This document shows, in pieces, positions 1 to 7,391 of a stretch of 64,000 bases of DNA. The position numbers were made by a program, and so were the translations under genes. Source of the stretch: Chryseobacterium cheonjiense (GTDB taxonomy: Bacteria > Bacteroidota > Bacteroidia > Flavobacteriales > Weeksellaceae); NCBI RefSeq assembly GCF_012927265.1, contig NZ_JABBGF010000003.1:310001-374000 (forward strand). Reading direction: 5' to 3'. Position 1 is the stretch's first letter; the number at the start of each line of letters is the position of its first letter. The notes beneath the pieces are model-generated. The model saw only the letters and a program-made list of their open reading frames with translations. It made no database searches and had not been told where the DNA came from.

Positions 1-438
1 AGCAAAAAAGACATCGTCCTGCATTTTTTCAAAACGGACAAAAGCGGTCATCCTGTGCCGTTCCCGACTGACAGATTTGCAGATTTTAGCGATCTTTAAA
101 ATAGCTTCATCAGCGTAATTCTGGAGAATATTTTCATCAGGATATTTTATGGATTGCCTTACCGCAGATAAAATAAGCTGTTCGGCCTCAGGATCTTCCG
201 ATAAATATACTTTCAGCAATTCATGAATGCCCTGCTTGCTGATGTTTGCTTCGAGTTTATTTAAAACCCTTTCGGATTTATCATTCTGCGTAATCACTTC
301 ATGAATTTCAGCAAAAATATTTTCCTGATGAAACCGTTCCCTGCTGATAATTTCTACGTCTTTATATTTATATTCAAATACTTCAAATACTGCAGTGAAA
401 AGTCCGTCGAAACTTCCGTCGTAGAGTAGGGTGGTCAT
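1..438 (-). CDS. TIGR03915-like putative DNA repair/metabolism protein (3' end cut by window)
   Basis: Reading the complement from the ATG at 438 gives an uninterrupted frame of 146 codons running off the window edge; the protein begins MTTLLYDGSFDGLFTAVFEV. The opening LLYDGSFDGLF...FE is what I recall for the TIGR03915 family, proteins of roughly 250 residues (DUF4130 region at the C-terminus) that occur beside a radical SAM protein of the TIGR03916 type. Exactly such a radical SAM gene lies upstream on the same strand at 1205-2464, which supports the call. The biochemical role of the pair is unproven; DNA modification or repair is proposed from domain content. About 100 residues are missing here. 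Oddity: the two partners are separated by a toxin-antitoxin module instead of being adjacent. Confidence 0.75.
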   Translation of the reverse strand, partial: MTTLLYDGSFDGLFTAVFEVFEYKYKDVEIISRERFHQENIFAEIHEVITQNDKSERVLNKLEANISKQGIHELLKVYLSEDPEAEQLILSAVRQSIKYPDENILQNYADEAILKIAKICKSVSRERHRMTAFVRFEKMQDDVFFA

Positions 439-464
439 TTTTTAATATAACAATTTATTAATTG

Positions 465-528
465 AACAATTGAACAATGTAACAATGTAACAATGTAACA
501 ATGTAACAATGTAACAATGTAACAATTT
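465..528. repeat. Octamer tandem repeat (AACAATGT)n
   Basis: Six perfect head-to-tail copies of AACAATGT span 473-520, flanked by one degenerate unit on each side (AACAATTG at 465, AACAATTT at 521). The array lies just upstream of the gene starting at 438 on the minus strand, so it sits where the promoter or leader of that gene would be. Period 8 is not a multiple of three and the array is non-coding. Confidence 0.9.
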
Positions 529-540
529 GAGATCTATTTC

Positions 541-560
541 TCATGCTGAAGCATCTCAAT
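541..560. repeat. Short degenerate copy of REP-like motif
   Basis: The sequence TCATGCTGAAGCATCTCAAT matches the two ends of the longer motif at 4558-4590 (TCATGCTGA, then AGCATCTCA), with the central part absent. It may be a deleted copy of that intergenic repeat or a simple small palindrome (ATGCTGAAGCAT). Confidence 0.35.
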
Positions 561-607
561 ATTTAAATTAAAATTTGAAAATTAATTCATTTATTTCTAA
601 AAGCTTA

Positions 608-903
608 TCAGAAAAAGTTTGGTATATCCCTGCTTCCATGCAATATCCGCACAATGATGATATGTGTGTCCGACAATCTGTAAAAAATGATATGATTGCC
701 TTTCGGAAAACTATATAAACCTTGTTTTATTTCATTACGTGTTTTTCCTGATGTTGGATTTAAAAGCAAGCTTTGAAAATTTCCTCTATCTCCAGCAGAT
801 ATTTTTCAGCCTGATCGAATCCGAAATAATGTACTGTATAATCAAAAATGTCTTCCAGATCTTGGTCTGCCGCTTCAGACAGAATATAGATTCTTTCAGG
901 CAT
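608..903 (-). pseudogene. ParE/RelE-superfamily toxin, frameshifted
   Basis: From ATG 903 the frame reads MPERIYILSEAADQDLEDIF and continues to a premature stop at 760-762 after 47 codons. In the shifted frame the missing C-terminal half is intact: QSLLLNPTSGKTRNEIK, then a segment ending IIIVRILHGSRDIPNFF and a stop at 608-610. The second half has the typical ParE layout (GxxRxEI, then a Y/F-R-x-L...I-x-R-I-L-H-x-x-R-D ending). The total of 296 nt is one short of 99 codons, so a single-base deletion near 766-785 explains everything. The start overlaps the stop of the antitoxin gene by 8 nt, the usual coupled arrangement. As sequenced the toxin should be inactive. A sequencing error or programmed frameshift cannot be excluded. 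Confidence 0.85.
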
Positions 904-1129
904 CCTTTTTTTTCTTCTTAGAGTCAATAATATCTTTTACCGACCGCGAACTGGAATTACTGTCCCATCCTTTTTCAATTTCAGCCTTTAAATCCTGAAT
1001 TACTCTGTGACGGTATACTTCGTGTAATCGCAACGCATCCCGTACCACTTCACTGGCATTCTGAAAATCTCCCGATTGTATCTGTTCTGCAATATAATCT
1101 TCCTGCTTTTTTGTAAAACTGACATTCAT
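896..1129 (-). CDS. ParD-like ribbon-helix-helix antitoxin
   Basis: A 77-residue protein. The N-terminus MNVSFTKKQEDYIAEQIQSG followed by DFQNASEVVRDALRLHE is the ribbon-helix-helix DNA-binding part of the ParD/CC2985 antitoxin family; the C-terminal part would wrap the ParE toxin and ends in a lysine run. The start at 1129 was chosen over an in-frame one 45 nt upstream because the conserved part begins there. In this family the antitoxin binds its partner and represses its own operon. It is followed directly by the toxin remnant, with an 8-nt overlap. The antitoxin is intact while the toxin is broken, the common direction of decay for such modules. Confidence 0.85.
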   Translation of the reverse strand: MNVSFTKKQEDYIAEQIQSGDFQNASEVVRDALRLHEVYRHRVIQDLKAEIEKGWDSNSSSRSVKDIIDSKKKKKDA

Positions 1130-1204
1130 TGTTAATCTTTTTTCGAAATTACAAAATATATCCATATTTAGCAAAATTGGACATGGATTTAAATATAGGT
1201 GGTT

Positions 1205-2464
1205 TTAAAACAAAGTCAGTTGTTGCGAGAATTGATTATGAAATTTGGAAGAGCTTCCGCCAATAAGCAATCTCCTGAAATTTTTATCCGTTAAATATTT
1301 CAGATAAGCATTTCCTGCATTAAAATCGATAAAATACCGGGCGCGGTTAACCGCTGCACCCAGTTTGCTTAGATGATCCATCGTAAGAACCTGAAAACGT
1401 CTCGCGCTAACAATTTTTTTGGCTGTTTTTACACCAATACCCGGAATTCTTAAGATCATCTGGTAATCGGCAGTCTGAAGATTAACAGGAAATTGATCGA
1501 GATGTCTTAACGCCCAACTCATTTTCGGATCCATTTCAAGATCAAGGAAAGGCATATTCGGATCCAGAATTTCTTCTGCTTTAAAGCCGTAAAACCTCAT
1601 GAGCCAGTCGGATTGATACAATCTGTTTTCGCGGAGCATTGGAACTTCTGTCGTTAAAGAGGGGAGCCGCTTATCCTCCAAAACCGGCACGTATCCCGAA
1701 TAATACACTCTTTTCAGATTAAAATTTTTATAAAAATGATCAGCAACTTTAATGATCTGAAGGTCGTTTTCGTTGGTAGCACCTACAATCATTTGGGTTG
1801 ACTGTCCCGCCGGAGCAAACTTGGGAACCTTCCTGAAAATCTTTTTCTCATCTTTATATTGGTCAATGCCCTTCTGAATATACCGCATCGGGTTGATCAT
1901 GTCCTGTCTGTTCTTTTCAGGAGCCAGAAGTTTCAGTCCGCTCTCCGTTGGGATTTCAAGGTTTACAGATAACCGGTCCGCATATAATGCTGCTTCCTGC
2001 ATCAGCTCGTCACTTGCTCCGGGAATTGATTTTAAATGAATATAGCCGTTAAAATTTTCTTCAAGACGAAGCTTTTTAGCTACTCTCACCAGACGTTCCA
2101 TTGTGGTGTCTGCATTTTTGAAAATCCCTGAACTCAGAAACAAGCCTTCAATATAATTTCTCCGGTAAAAATTAATGGTAAGATCCACAACTTCCTCTAC
2201 TGTAAAAGCCGCTCTTTTAATATCATTCGAACTTCTGGAAACACAGTAGGCACAGTCGTAAATACAATGATTGGTAAGGAGAATTTTTAGAAGAGAGACA
2301 CAACGGCCATCTTCAGTATAAGTATGACAGATTCCGCTTACGGAACTGTCTCCCAAAGCGCCTTTTTTATTTTTCCTCGTCCCTCCGCTTGATGAGCACG
2401 ATACATCGTATTTTGCTGCATCAGCAAGGATTTCAAGTTTTTCTTTCAGGCGGTCAAAATTCAT
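1205..2464 (-). CDS. Radical SAM protein with C-terminal helix-hairpin-helix (TIGR03916-like, putative DNA modification/repair)
   Basis: A 419-residue protein. Cys67, Cys71 and Cys74 form the CxxxCxxC motif (HCIYDCAYC) that binds the 4Fe-4S cluster and S-adenosylmethionine. Around residues 336-356 the segment LRIPGIGVKTAKKIVSAR is a helix-hairpin-helix DNA-binding motif, so the enzyme probably acts on DNA. The combination matches the TIGR03916 family, whose usual neighbour is the TIGR03915 protein; that neighbour is present at the left edge, beyond the toxin-antitoxin pair. Substrate and reaction are unknown. It is transcribed divergently from the HMG-CoA reductase gene across a 146-nt gap. 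Confidence 0.85.
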   Translation of the reverse strand: MNFDRLKEKLEILADAAKYDVSCSSSGGTRKNKKGALGDSSVSGICHTYTEDGRCVSLLKILLTNHCIYDCAYCVSRSSNDIKRAAFTVEEVVDLTINFYRRNYIEGLFLSSGIFKNADTTMERLVRVAKKLRLEENFNGYIHLKSIPGASDELMQEAALYADRLSVNLEIPTESGLKLLAPEKNRQDMINPMRYIQKGIDQYKDEKKIFRKVPKFAPAGQSTQMIVGATNENDLQIIKVADHFYKNFNLKRVYYSGYVPVLEDKRLPSLTTEVPMLRENRLYQSDWLMRFYGFKAEEILDPNMPFLDLEMDPKMSWALRHLDQFPVNLQTADYQMILRIPGIGVKTAKKIVSARRFQVLTMDHLSKLGAAVNRARYFIDFNAGNAYLKYLTDKNFRRLLIGGSSSKFHNQFSQQLTLF

Positions 2465-2610
2465 ATTTTAAATTGATTATCTTAAAGTTGAATAAGATGA
2501 ACGGTTCAAATTTAGCTCCAAAATTGATAAATATCAATCTTTTTCGATTGAAGTTATCAACAACGGAAAGTTACAAAATCACTATATTTACATTTCTTTA
2601 AAGATAAACT

Positions 2611-3939
2611 ATGAATCATCAACCGGTAGAAGGTTTTTCCAAACTTTCCAAGCAAAGAAAAATCGATTGGCTCATCTCAGAATACCTTAGCAACGATCGC
2701 AGTTACGAACAGATTTTACAGCAATACTGGAACAATAATGCCGAAATTCAGAAGCTTCACGAAGAGTTTTCTGAAAATACCATTTCCAACTTTTACATGC
2801 CTTACGGAATAGCTCCAAACTTCCTGATTGACGGAAAATTGCTGGCTTTACCTATGGCTGTTGAAGAAAGTTCCGTGGTAGCGGCAGCGTCCAAAGCAGC
2901 AAAATTCTGGATTGACAAAGGTGGCTTTAAAACAACCATTATCAACACCGAGAAGCTTGGTCATACGCACTTTATATTTAACGTAGAATCCCATAAATTA
3001 TTACATTTTTTCAACTTTAGGCTAAAGAAAAAACTTTTTGAAACTACGGAAGATATTACCGCGAATATGCGGAAACGCGGCGGCGGAATTTTAGATATTA
3101 AGCTGATTGATAAAACTTCTGAAATGCCGAATTATTATCAGTTAAAAGCCAGTTTTGACACCGTAGATTCCATGGGTGCGAATTTTATTAATTCGTGTCT
3201 GGAACAATTCGGAAAAACATTGAAGCAGGAGGTTGCAGAAAATGAAGATTTTACCCAGGAAGAAAAAGATTCATTACAGATTGTCATGAATATTCTTTCC
3301 AATTTTACACCGGATTGTATTGTTAGAGCTGAAGTTTCCTGCAAAATTGAGGACCTGAAAGATGACAGCGGTATTTCCAATGAAGAGTTTGCCTGGAAAT
3401 TCAAGCAGGCAGTTACGATTGCCGAAATTGAACCTTTCCGTGCCACCACCCACAATAAAGGAATTATGAATGGAGTAGATGCCGTAGTCATTGCTACCGG
3501 AAACGACTTCAGGGCAACGGAAGCTTGTGCGCATGCCTACGCTGCGAGAAATGGAAAGTATTCTTCTTTAACGCATTGTACAACAGATAATGGGATTTTC
3601 CGGTTCTGGATTGATCTTCCTATTTCAGTGGGAGTTGTAGGCGGTCTTACGAATCTTCATCCTTTGGTAAAGTTTTCTCTCGCATTGTTAGGAAAACCTT
3701 CTGCGCAGGAATTAATGAGTATTTTGGCGGTATCCGGACTAGCTCAGAACTTCGGAGCACTACGTTCTCTGGTAACCACAGGAATCCAGAAAGGACATAT
3801 GAAAATGCATTTGCTGAACATTCTCAACCAAATGGGAGCAACGGAAGAAGAAAAGCAATATTTCGTGACCTACTTCAAAGATAAAACCGTAAGCCACCAC
3901 GAGGTAATCAGTGAATTCAACAGATTGAGAGCGCAATAA
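2611..3939 (+). CDS. mvaA: Hydroxymethylglutaryl-CoA reductase, class II
   Basis: This 442-residue enzyme interconverts HMG-CoA and mevalonate; in Flavobacteriia it feeds the mevalonate route to isoprenoids. Family signatures seen: MPYGIAPNFLIDGK near the N-terminus, PMAVEESSVV with the catalytic glutamate (E85/E86), DSMGANFINSCLE at 186-198, THNKGIMNG with the catalytic lysine K283, TGNDFRATEA with D299, and the catalytic histidine in VSHHEV (H429/H430). All four catalytic residues are therefore present. The class II type (Pseudomonas mevalonii-like) is inferred from the compact length. The stop overlaps the start of the next small gene by one base (TAATG), so the three genes from here to 4477 look like one transcription unit. 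Confidence 0.95.
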   Translation: MNHQPVEGFSKLSKQRKIDWLISEYLSNDRSYEQILQQYWNNNAEIQKLHEEFSENTISNFYMPYGIAPNFLIDGKLLALPMAVEESSVVAAASKAAKFWIDKGGFKTTIINTEKLGHTHFIFNVESHKLLHFFNFRLKKKLFETTEDITANMRKRGGGILDIKLIDKTSEMPNYYQLKASFDTVDSMGANFINSCLEQFGKTLKQEVAENEDFTQEEKDSLQIVMNILSNFTPDCIVRAEVSCKIEDLKDDSGISNEEFAWKFKQAVTIAEIEPFRATTHNKGIMNGVDAVVIATGNDFRATEACAHAYAARNGKYSSLTHCTTDNGIFRFWIDLPISVGVVGGLTNLHPLVKFSLALLGKPSAQELMSILAVSGLAQNFGALRSLVTTGIQKGHMKMHLLNILNQMGATEEEKQYFVTYFKDKTVSHHEVISEFNRLRAQ

Positions 3940-4094
3940 TGTTTGGAATTATCGTCTCTGCTTTTATGTTGGCTTTCGGAATATTCCTGAAAGTAACTAA
4001 AAATCCGGGTTTTGAACAGAGTAAAAAGTTTGCCTGGATCTTCATCGGAATCGGACTGGTATCATTAATATTTAAAATTTTACATTATAAATGA
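3939..4094 (+). CDS. Small membrane protein, 51 residues
   Basis: A short frame, MFGIIVSAFMLAFGIFLK onward, ending KILHYK. It shows two hydrophobic stretches (about residues 2-17 and 32-46) separated by a charged loop (KVTKNPGFEQSKK), so a two-span membrane protein is likely. Its ATG shares one base with the stop of the HMG-CoA reductase gene, and its TGA overlaps the ATG of the following DUF423 gene (ATGA). Such double overlap strongly suggests that it is translated and coupled to both. I do not recognise a family; function unknown. Confidence 0.7.
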   Translation: MFGIIVSAFMLAFGIFLKVTKNPGFEQSKKFAWIFIGIGLVSLIFKILHYK

Positions 4095-4477
4095 AAACAA
4101 TAACATTAATTTTTGGAGCGGTATATGGCTTGCTTTCAGTAATCTTAGGTGCATTCGGAGCACACGCTTTAAAAAAAATACTGTCCGTGGAAAGGTTGGA
4201 AAGTTTTGAGACAGGTGTACGTTATCAAATGTATGCTGCTTTTTTCCTCTTAATTGTAGGTTATATTTTAAAATTTGAAACGAAAACCGAAAACTGGATT
4301 TCATGGCTGATGATTTTCGGGACCATGCTTTTCTCTTTCAGCATTTACGGACTGAGTATGCAGGATTATTTCGGGATGAATCTGAAATTTCTGGGACCCA
4401 TCACTCCTCTTGGAGGGCTCTTAATGATCCTGAGCTGGGGCCTTCTTATTTTTTATTTTGCTAAAAACAGAATATAA
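4091..4477 (+). CDS. DUF423 family membrane protein
   Basis: A 128-residue hydrophobic protein beginning MKTITLIFGAVYGLLSVILG, followed by AFGAHALKK and a QMYAAFFLL segment, the pattern of the DUF423 (YgdD-like) family. Four membrane spans can be seen. No biochemical function is established for the family. The start codon overlaps the stop of the preceding 51-residue gene by 4 nt. Confidence 0.9.
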   Translation: MKTITLIFGAVYGLLSVILGAFGAHALKKILSVERLESFETGVRYQMYAAFFLLIVGYILKFETKTENWISWLMIFGTMLFSFSIYGLSMQDYFGMNLKFLGPITPLGGLLMILSWGLLIFYFAKNRI

Positions 4478-4480
4478 TTG

Positions 4481-4590
4481 GTCTTCGACAGGTTCAGACT
4501 GAATTTAAAAATGAGGCGCGAGCGAAGCGAGCGTCGAAACGGTTAGTATTAGCAGTGTCATGCTGAGCTTGTCGAAGCATCTCATAAATC
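4481..4590. repeat. REP-like intergenic inverted repeat
   Basis: The segment CTTCGACAGGTTCAGACTGA (from about 4483) and, in inverted orientation, GTCATGCTGAGCTTGTCGAAG (core 4556-4577) are two arms of an imperfect inverted repeat. Between them lies a GC-rich block with the directly repeated CGAGCG (about 4518-4533). Sequences of the GTCATGCTGAGCTTGTCGAAG kind are, as I recall, dispersed intergenic repeats in many bacteria, including flavobacteria. The element fills the gap between the DUF423 and ClC genes and contains no gene. Confidence 0.7.
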
Positions 4591-4689
4591 TTTTAGAGAA
4601 ACTTCGTTTATAAATATTCATTCAACGGAAGTTTCAAATAGTCATTCCCATGACAACAAATGATGATCGTAATTTTAAAAATAATTAAA

Positions 4690-5967
4690 ATGAAAATCAA
4701 CAGAAGACGGCGTATTATAAGAACATTCAACCTTTTGGATCAGCCGATCCGGTTCAATCCATTTGTATTCAGCCGTACTTTTTTCATGTGGGCCATTACA
4801 GGATTAGTCGGCGGTGTAATTGCCGGGTTATATTGGATTGTCCTTGAACATTTCACAGCGTTTTTAGCCGAATTCCAGGGTTGGATGGTGATTCCTACGA
4901 TGGCAATATGCGGTCTGCTGGCTGGTCTGGTTATTCATTTTATCGGCGATCCGGGCGAAATTCATCTTATCGTTAATAACATCCGTTTCAATAAAGGAAA
5001 GCTTGAGCCTAAAAACAATCCTTCCATGATTTTGTCTTCACTATTTTGTGTAGCATCTGGTGGAAGTTTGGGACCTGAAGCTCCTTTGGTACAGGTTACG
5101 GGTTCTACAGGAACTCTCTTGGGAAAGATTTTCAGGCTGAAGGGAGAGGAGCTGCGTTCTTTGAGTATTGCAGGAATGGCTTCCGGTTTTACAGCGCTTT
5201 TCGGCGCTCCGCTGGGAGGAAGTCTTTTTTCTCTTGAAATCCTTCATCATAAACATGCTGTTGAATATTACAAAGCAATTATTCCTGCACTGGTGGCCAG
5301 CTGTTTCAGCTATCTGATGTTTGCGCTTATTATTCATTTGGGAATAGGAGCCACCTGGGACTTGAAAGCATATCATTATACCGGAGTTTATGATTTTGCC
5401 TATGCAACGGCCTTCGGGATTATCGGCACTATTTTCGGATGGATTTTTATTTTCATCGTTAAATTTTTCAAACGCATTTTTGAATACAGAACATTTCCGA
5501 TCTATATTAAAACGTTAACCGGAGGAATTATTCTGGGTGTCATCGCTTTTTATTTTCCGATTACAAGATATTTCGGGCATAATGAAATCAACCAATTAAT
5601 CAATGGCAATTTTGCATTAAGCTTTTTAATTGTTGTGTTGATTTTCAAAATTTTAGCCATTGCTGTTACCGTAACTTCCGGATGGAGAGGTGGTTTCATT
5701 ATTCCGCTTTTCTTCGTAGGAACGACTTTAGGATTGATCATTCATCAATTGTTTCCGGCTGTTGATATAACGCTTGCCATTGTAAGCTGCATGGCGGCCA
5801 TTAACGCATGTGTTACCAGAACGCCGATGAGTACAACAATTATCTTGGGAACCTTAACGGGCTTTACCTATTTTGTCCCAATACTTTTTGCCAGCCTTAC
5901 CGGTTATTTTCTGGCTCCGAAGATTCCGTTCATCGGCTCACAGTCTGAAAAATTGTCTGAAGAATAA
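4690..5967 (+). CDS. ClC-family chloride channel/transporter
   Basis: About 425 residues with some ten hydrophobic segments, a membrane protein for chloride or other anion transport. Recognisable ClC signatures are GGSLGPEAPLVQ (residues 124-135) and GWRGGFIIPLFFVG further on, the two half-helix motifs that line the anion site. In the first motif the position of the gating glutamate of classical ClC proteins (GxEGP) holds leucine (L127), and a glutamate sits two residues after it, the form I associate with the YfeO-like branch. Start: ATG 4690 (MKINRRRR) is preferred; an in-frame ATG 30 nt upstream is possible. No regulatory domain (CBS) follows. Confidence 0.9.
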   Translation: MKINRRRRIIRTFNLLDQPIRFNPFVFSRTFFMWAITGLVGGVIAGLYWIVLEHFTAFLAEFQGWMVIPTMAICGLLAGLVIHFIGDPGEIHLIVNNIRFNKGKLEPKNNPSMILSSLFCVASGGSLGPEAPLVQVTGSTGTLLGKIFRLKGEELRSLSIAGMASGFTALFGAPLGGSLFSLEILHHKHAVEYYKAIIPALVASCFSYLMFALIIHLGIGATWDLKAYHYTGVYDFAYATAFGIIGTIFGWIFIFIVKFFKRIFEYRTFPIYIKTLTGGIILGVIAFYFPITRYFGHNEINQLINGNFALSFLIVVLIFKILAIAVTVTSGWRGGFIIPLFFVGTTLGLIIHQLFPAVDITLAIVSCMAAINACVTRTPMSTTIILGTLTGFTYFVPILFASLTGYFLAPKIPFIGSQSEKLSEE

Positions 5968-5987
5968 CTGCTTGTTTAACAATTAAT

Positions 5988-7391
5988 CTAAGGCTGAAAA
6001 TTTTCTTTCATCCATTTTAGTTTGTTGTAGCTTTTCAGGAATTTATTGTTGAGAAGAATAAATTTTTCCTGTGCGTCGATCATCTTGTTTTCCCTGGAAT
6101 TAATCAGGAAAAGTGAACTCTCTCCATTGCTGAATCTTGTTTCTTCAGCCTGAAGAAGCCGTTGGTAATTCGTAAGATTGTTCCGCGCAATATCAATCTG
6201 TGAATGATAATTAATGACTTCATTTTTATACGTCAGGATCTTGGTTTCCAGTTCTCTTCTTTTAACCTGAGTATCCAAAGTATTTTGTTCAATCTTAAGT
6301 TTTGCAATCTGATAATTGGCCCTGGCCTCTCTTTGAAAAACAGGAATTTCCAATTTTAATCCATATTGGAAATTATTATCAAAAACCGGAAGATATTCTG
6401 CTCTGTAATTCTCTTTGTTAAAAAAATTATAGGTAAAATCCAGCTTAGGAAGAAAGCTCTGCCACTTCAGCCTTCTTTCACTTTCCAGGATATTTTGTTT
6501 CTGAAAATAATACAGCAGCGAAAAATGATCATTCAGATTTTGATTTTCTACCTGTTGTATGAGCATTTCAAAATTATTAAAAGCTTCGCTGCTGGCCATT
6601 CTGTCTGAAGGATAAATCATCGCGGTGAGATCATACAATTCTCTATTGTCTTTCCATAAAAAAAGCTGAAGCTCCTGCGTGCTTTTTACAAAATTCAGAA
6701 AAGCATCTCTTTCCTGAAGACGGAAACTCTGTAGCTGCGATGCTGCTTCAACGGTGTCAATAGCGGGCCGTTCGCCAAAATCAAATGTCTTTTTAGTAAG
6801 TTCAAGTCTTTTTTCATTAATTAAAACAGCTTTACGCTGAAGCTGGTAAATTTCGAAATTTTTAACCCATTCCCAATAGGTATTTTCGGCTTCCAGAAGA
6901 AGATCGTTGGTAAGAACTGCCTGTTCTGCCTCTGTCATTTTCACGGCATACCTGGCCTGTTCCAGCATAGCTCTTCTTTTGTCATACAACAGGTTTTTAG
7001 CCAGTGGAATGGTGACCCCGAACTGGTAGAGCCCACCTTTGGTGTCGCTGTTATTGATTTTTTCCCCGTCCAGATAATTGTAACTTGCTGTCAGATCAAT
7101 CCCGTACCATGTAGGAATTCCGAGTTCCAGATTTTTTTGTCTGTAATATTGTACGCCATCGATATTCTTTTCTCCAAGTTTTCCACCCAAAACAGGGTCA
7201 AAGTTTCCTCTTGCGCGTGTGACTTCTGAAGCTGCAATTTTATTCTGCAGCTGATATTTTATGGCTAAAGGATGATAGTTTTTTACAATGGAAATAAATT
7301 CTCCTGCCGACATCTTTAGTGAATCCTGTGCTGAAAATATCCCACTGCAGAGCAGGACAAAGAGAAATATAATTTTATTTCTGTTTTTCAT
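5988..7391 (-). CDS. TolC-family outer-membrane efflux protein
   Basis: A 467-residue protein with a signal peptide (MKNRNKIIFLFVLLCSGIFS, then AQ). It shows the two long coiled-coil helical repeats of the OEP/TolC fold, for example around QAVLTNDLLLEAENTYWEW and, in the second half, KRRELETKILTYKNEV. It would form the outer-membrane exit duct for the adaptor and ABC protein encoded immediately upstream. The start at 7391 was chosen because it opens the signal peptide; it lies inside the end of the HlyD gene (17-nt overlap), which indicates translational coupling. It is the last gene of the TetR-ABC-HlyD-TolC operon. Confidence 0.9.
   Translation of the reverse strand: MKNRNKIIFLFVLLCSGIFSAQDSLKMSAGEFISIVKNYHPLAIKYQLQNKIAASEVTRARGNFDPVLGGKLGEKNIDGVQYYRQKNLELGIPTWYGIDLTASYNYLDGEKINNSDTKGGLYQFGVTIPLAKNLLYDKRRAMLEQARYAVKMTEAEQAVLTNDLLLEAENTYWEWVKNFEIYQLQRKAVLINEKRLELTKKTFDFGERPAIDTVEAASQLQSFRLQERDAFLNFVKSTQELQLFLWKDNRELYDLTAMIYPSDRMASSEAFNNFEMLIQQVENQNLNDHFSLLYYFQKQNILESERRLKWQSFLPKLDFTYNFFNKENYRAEYLPVFDNNFQYGLKLEIPVFQREARANYQIAKLKIEQNTLDTQVKRRELETKILTYKNEVINYHSQIDIARNNLTNYQRLLQAEETRFSNGESSLFLINSRENKMIDAQEKFILLNNKFLKSYNKLKWMKENFQP

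Noticed and set aside
465..528. Possible CRISPR-like array
   Set aside because: The unit is 8 nt with no spacers; it is a simple tandem repeat.
739..921. A 60-codon plus-strand frame
   Set aside because: It is antisense to the frameshifted ParE gene, whose protein sequence is clearly conserved.
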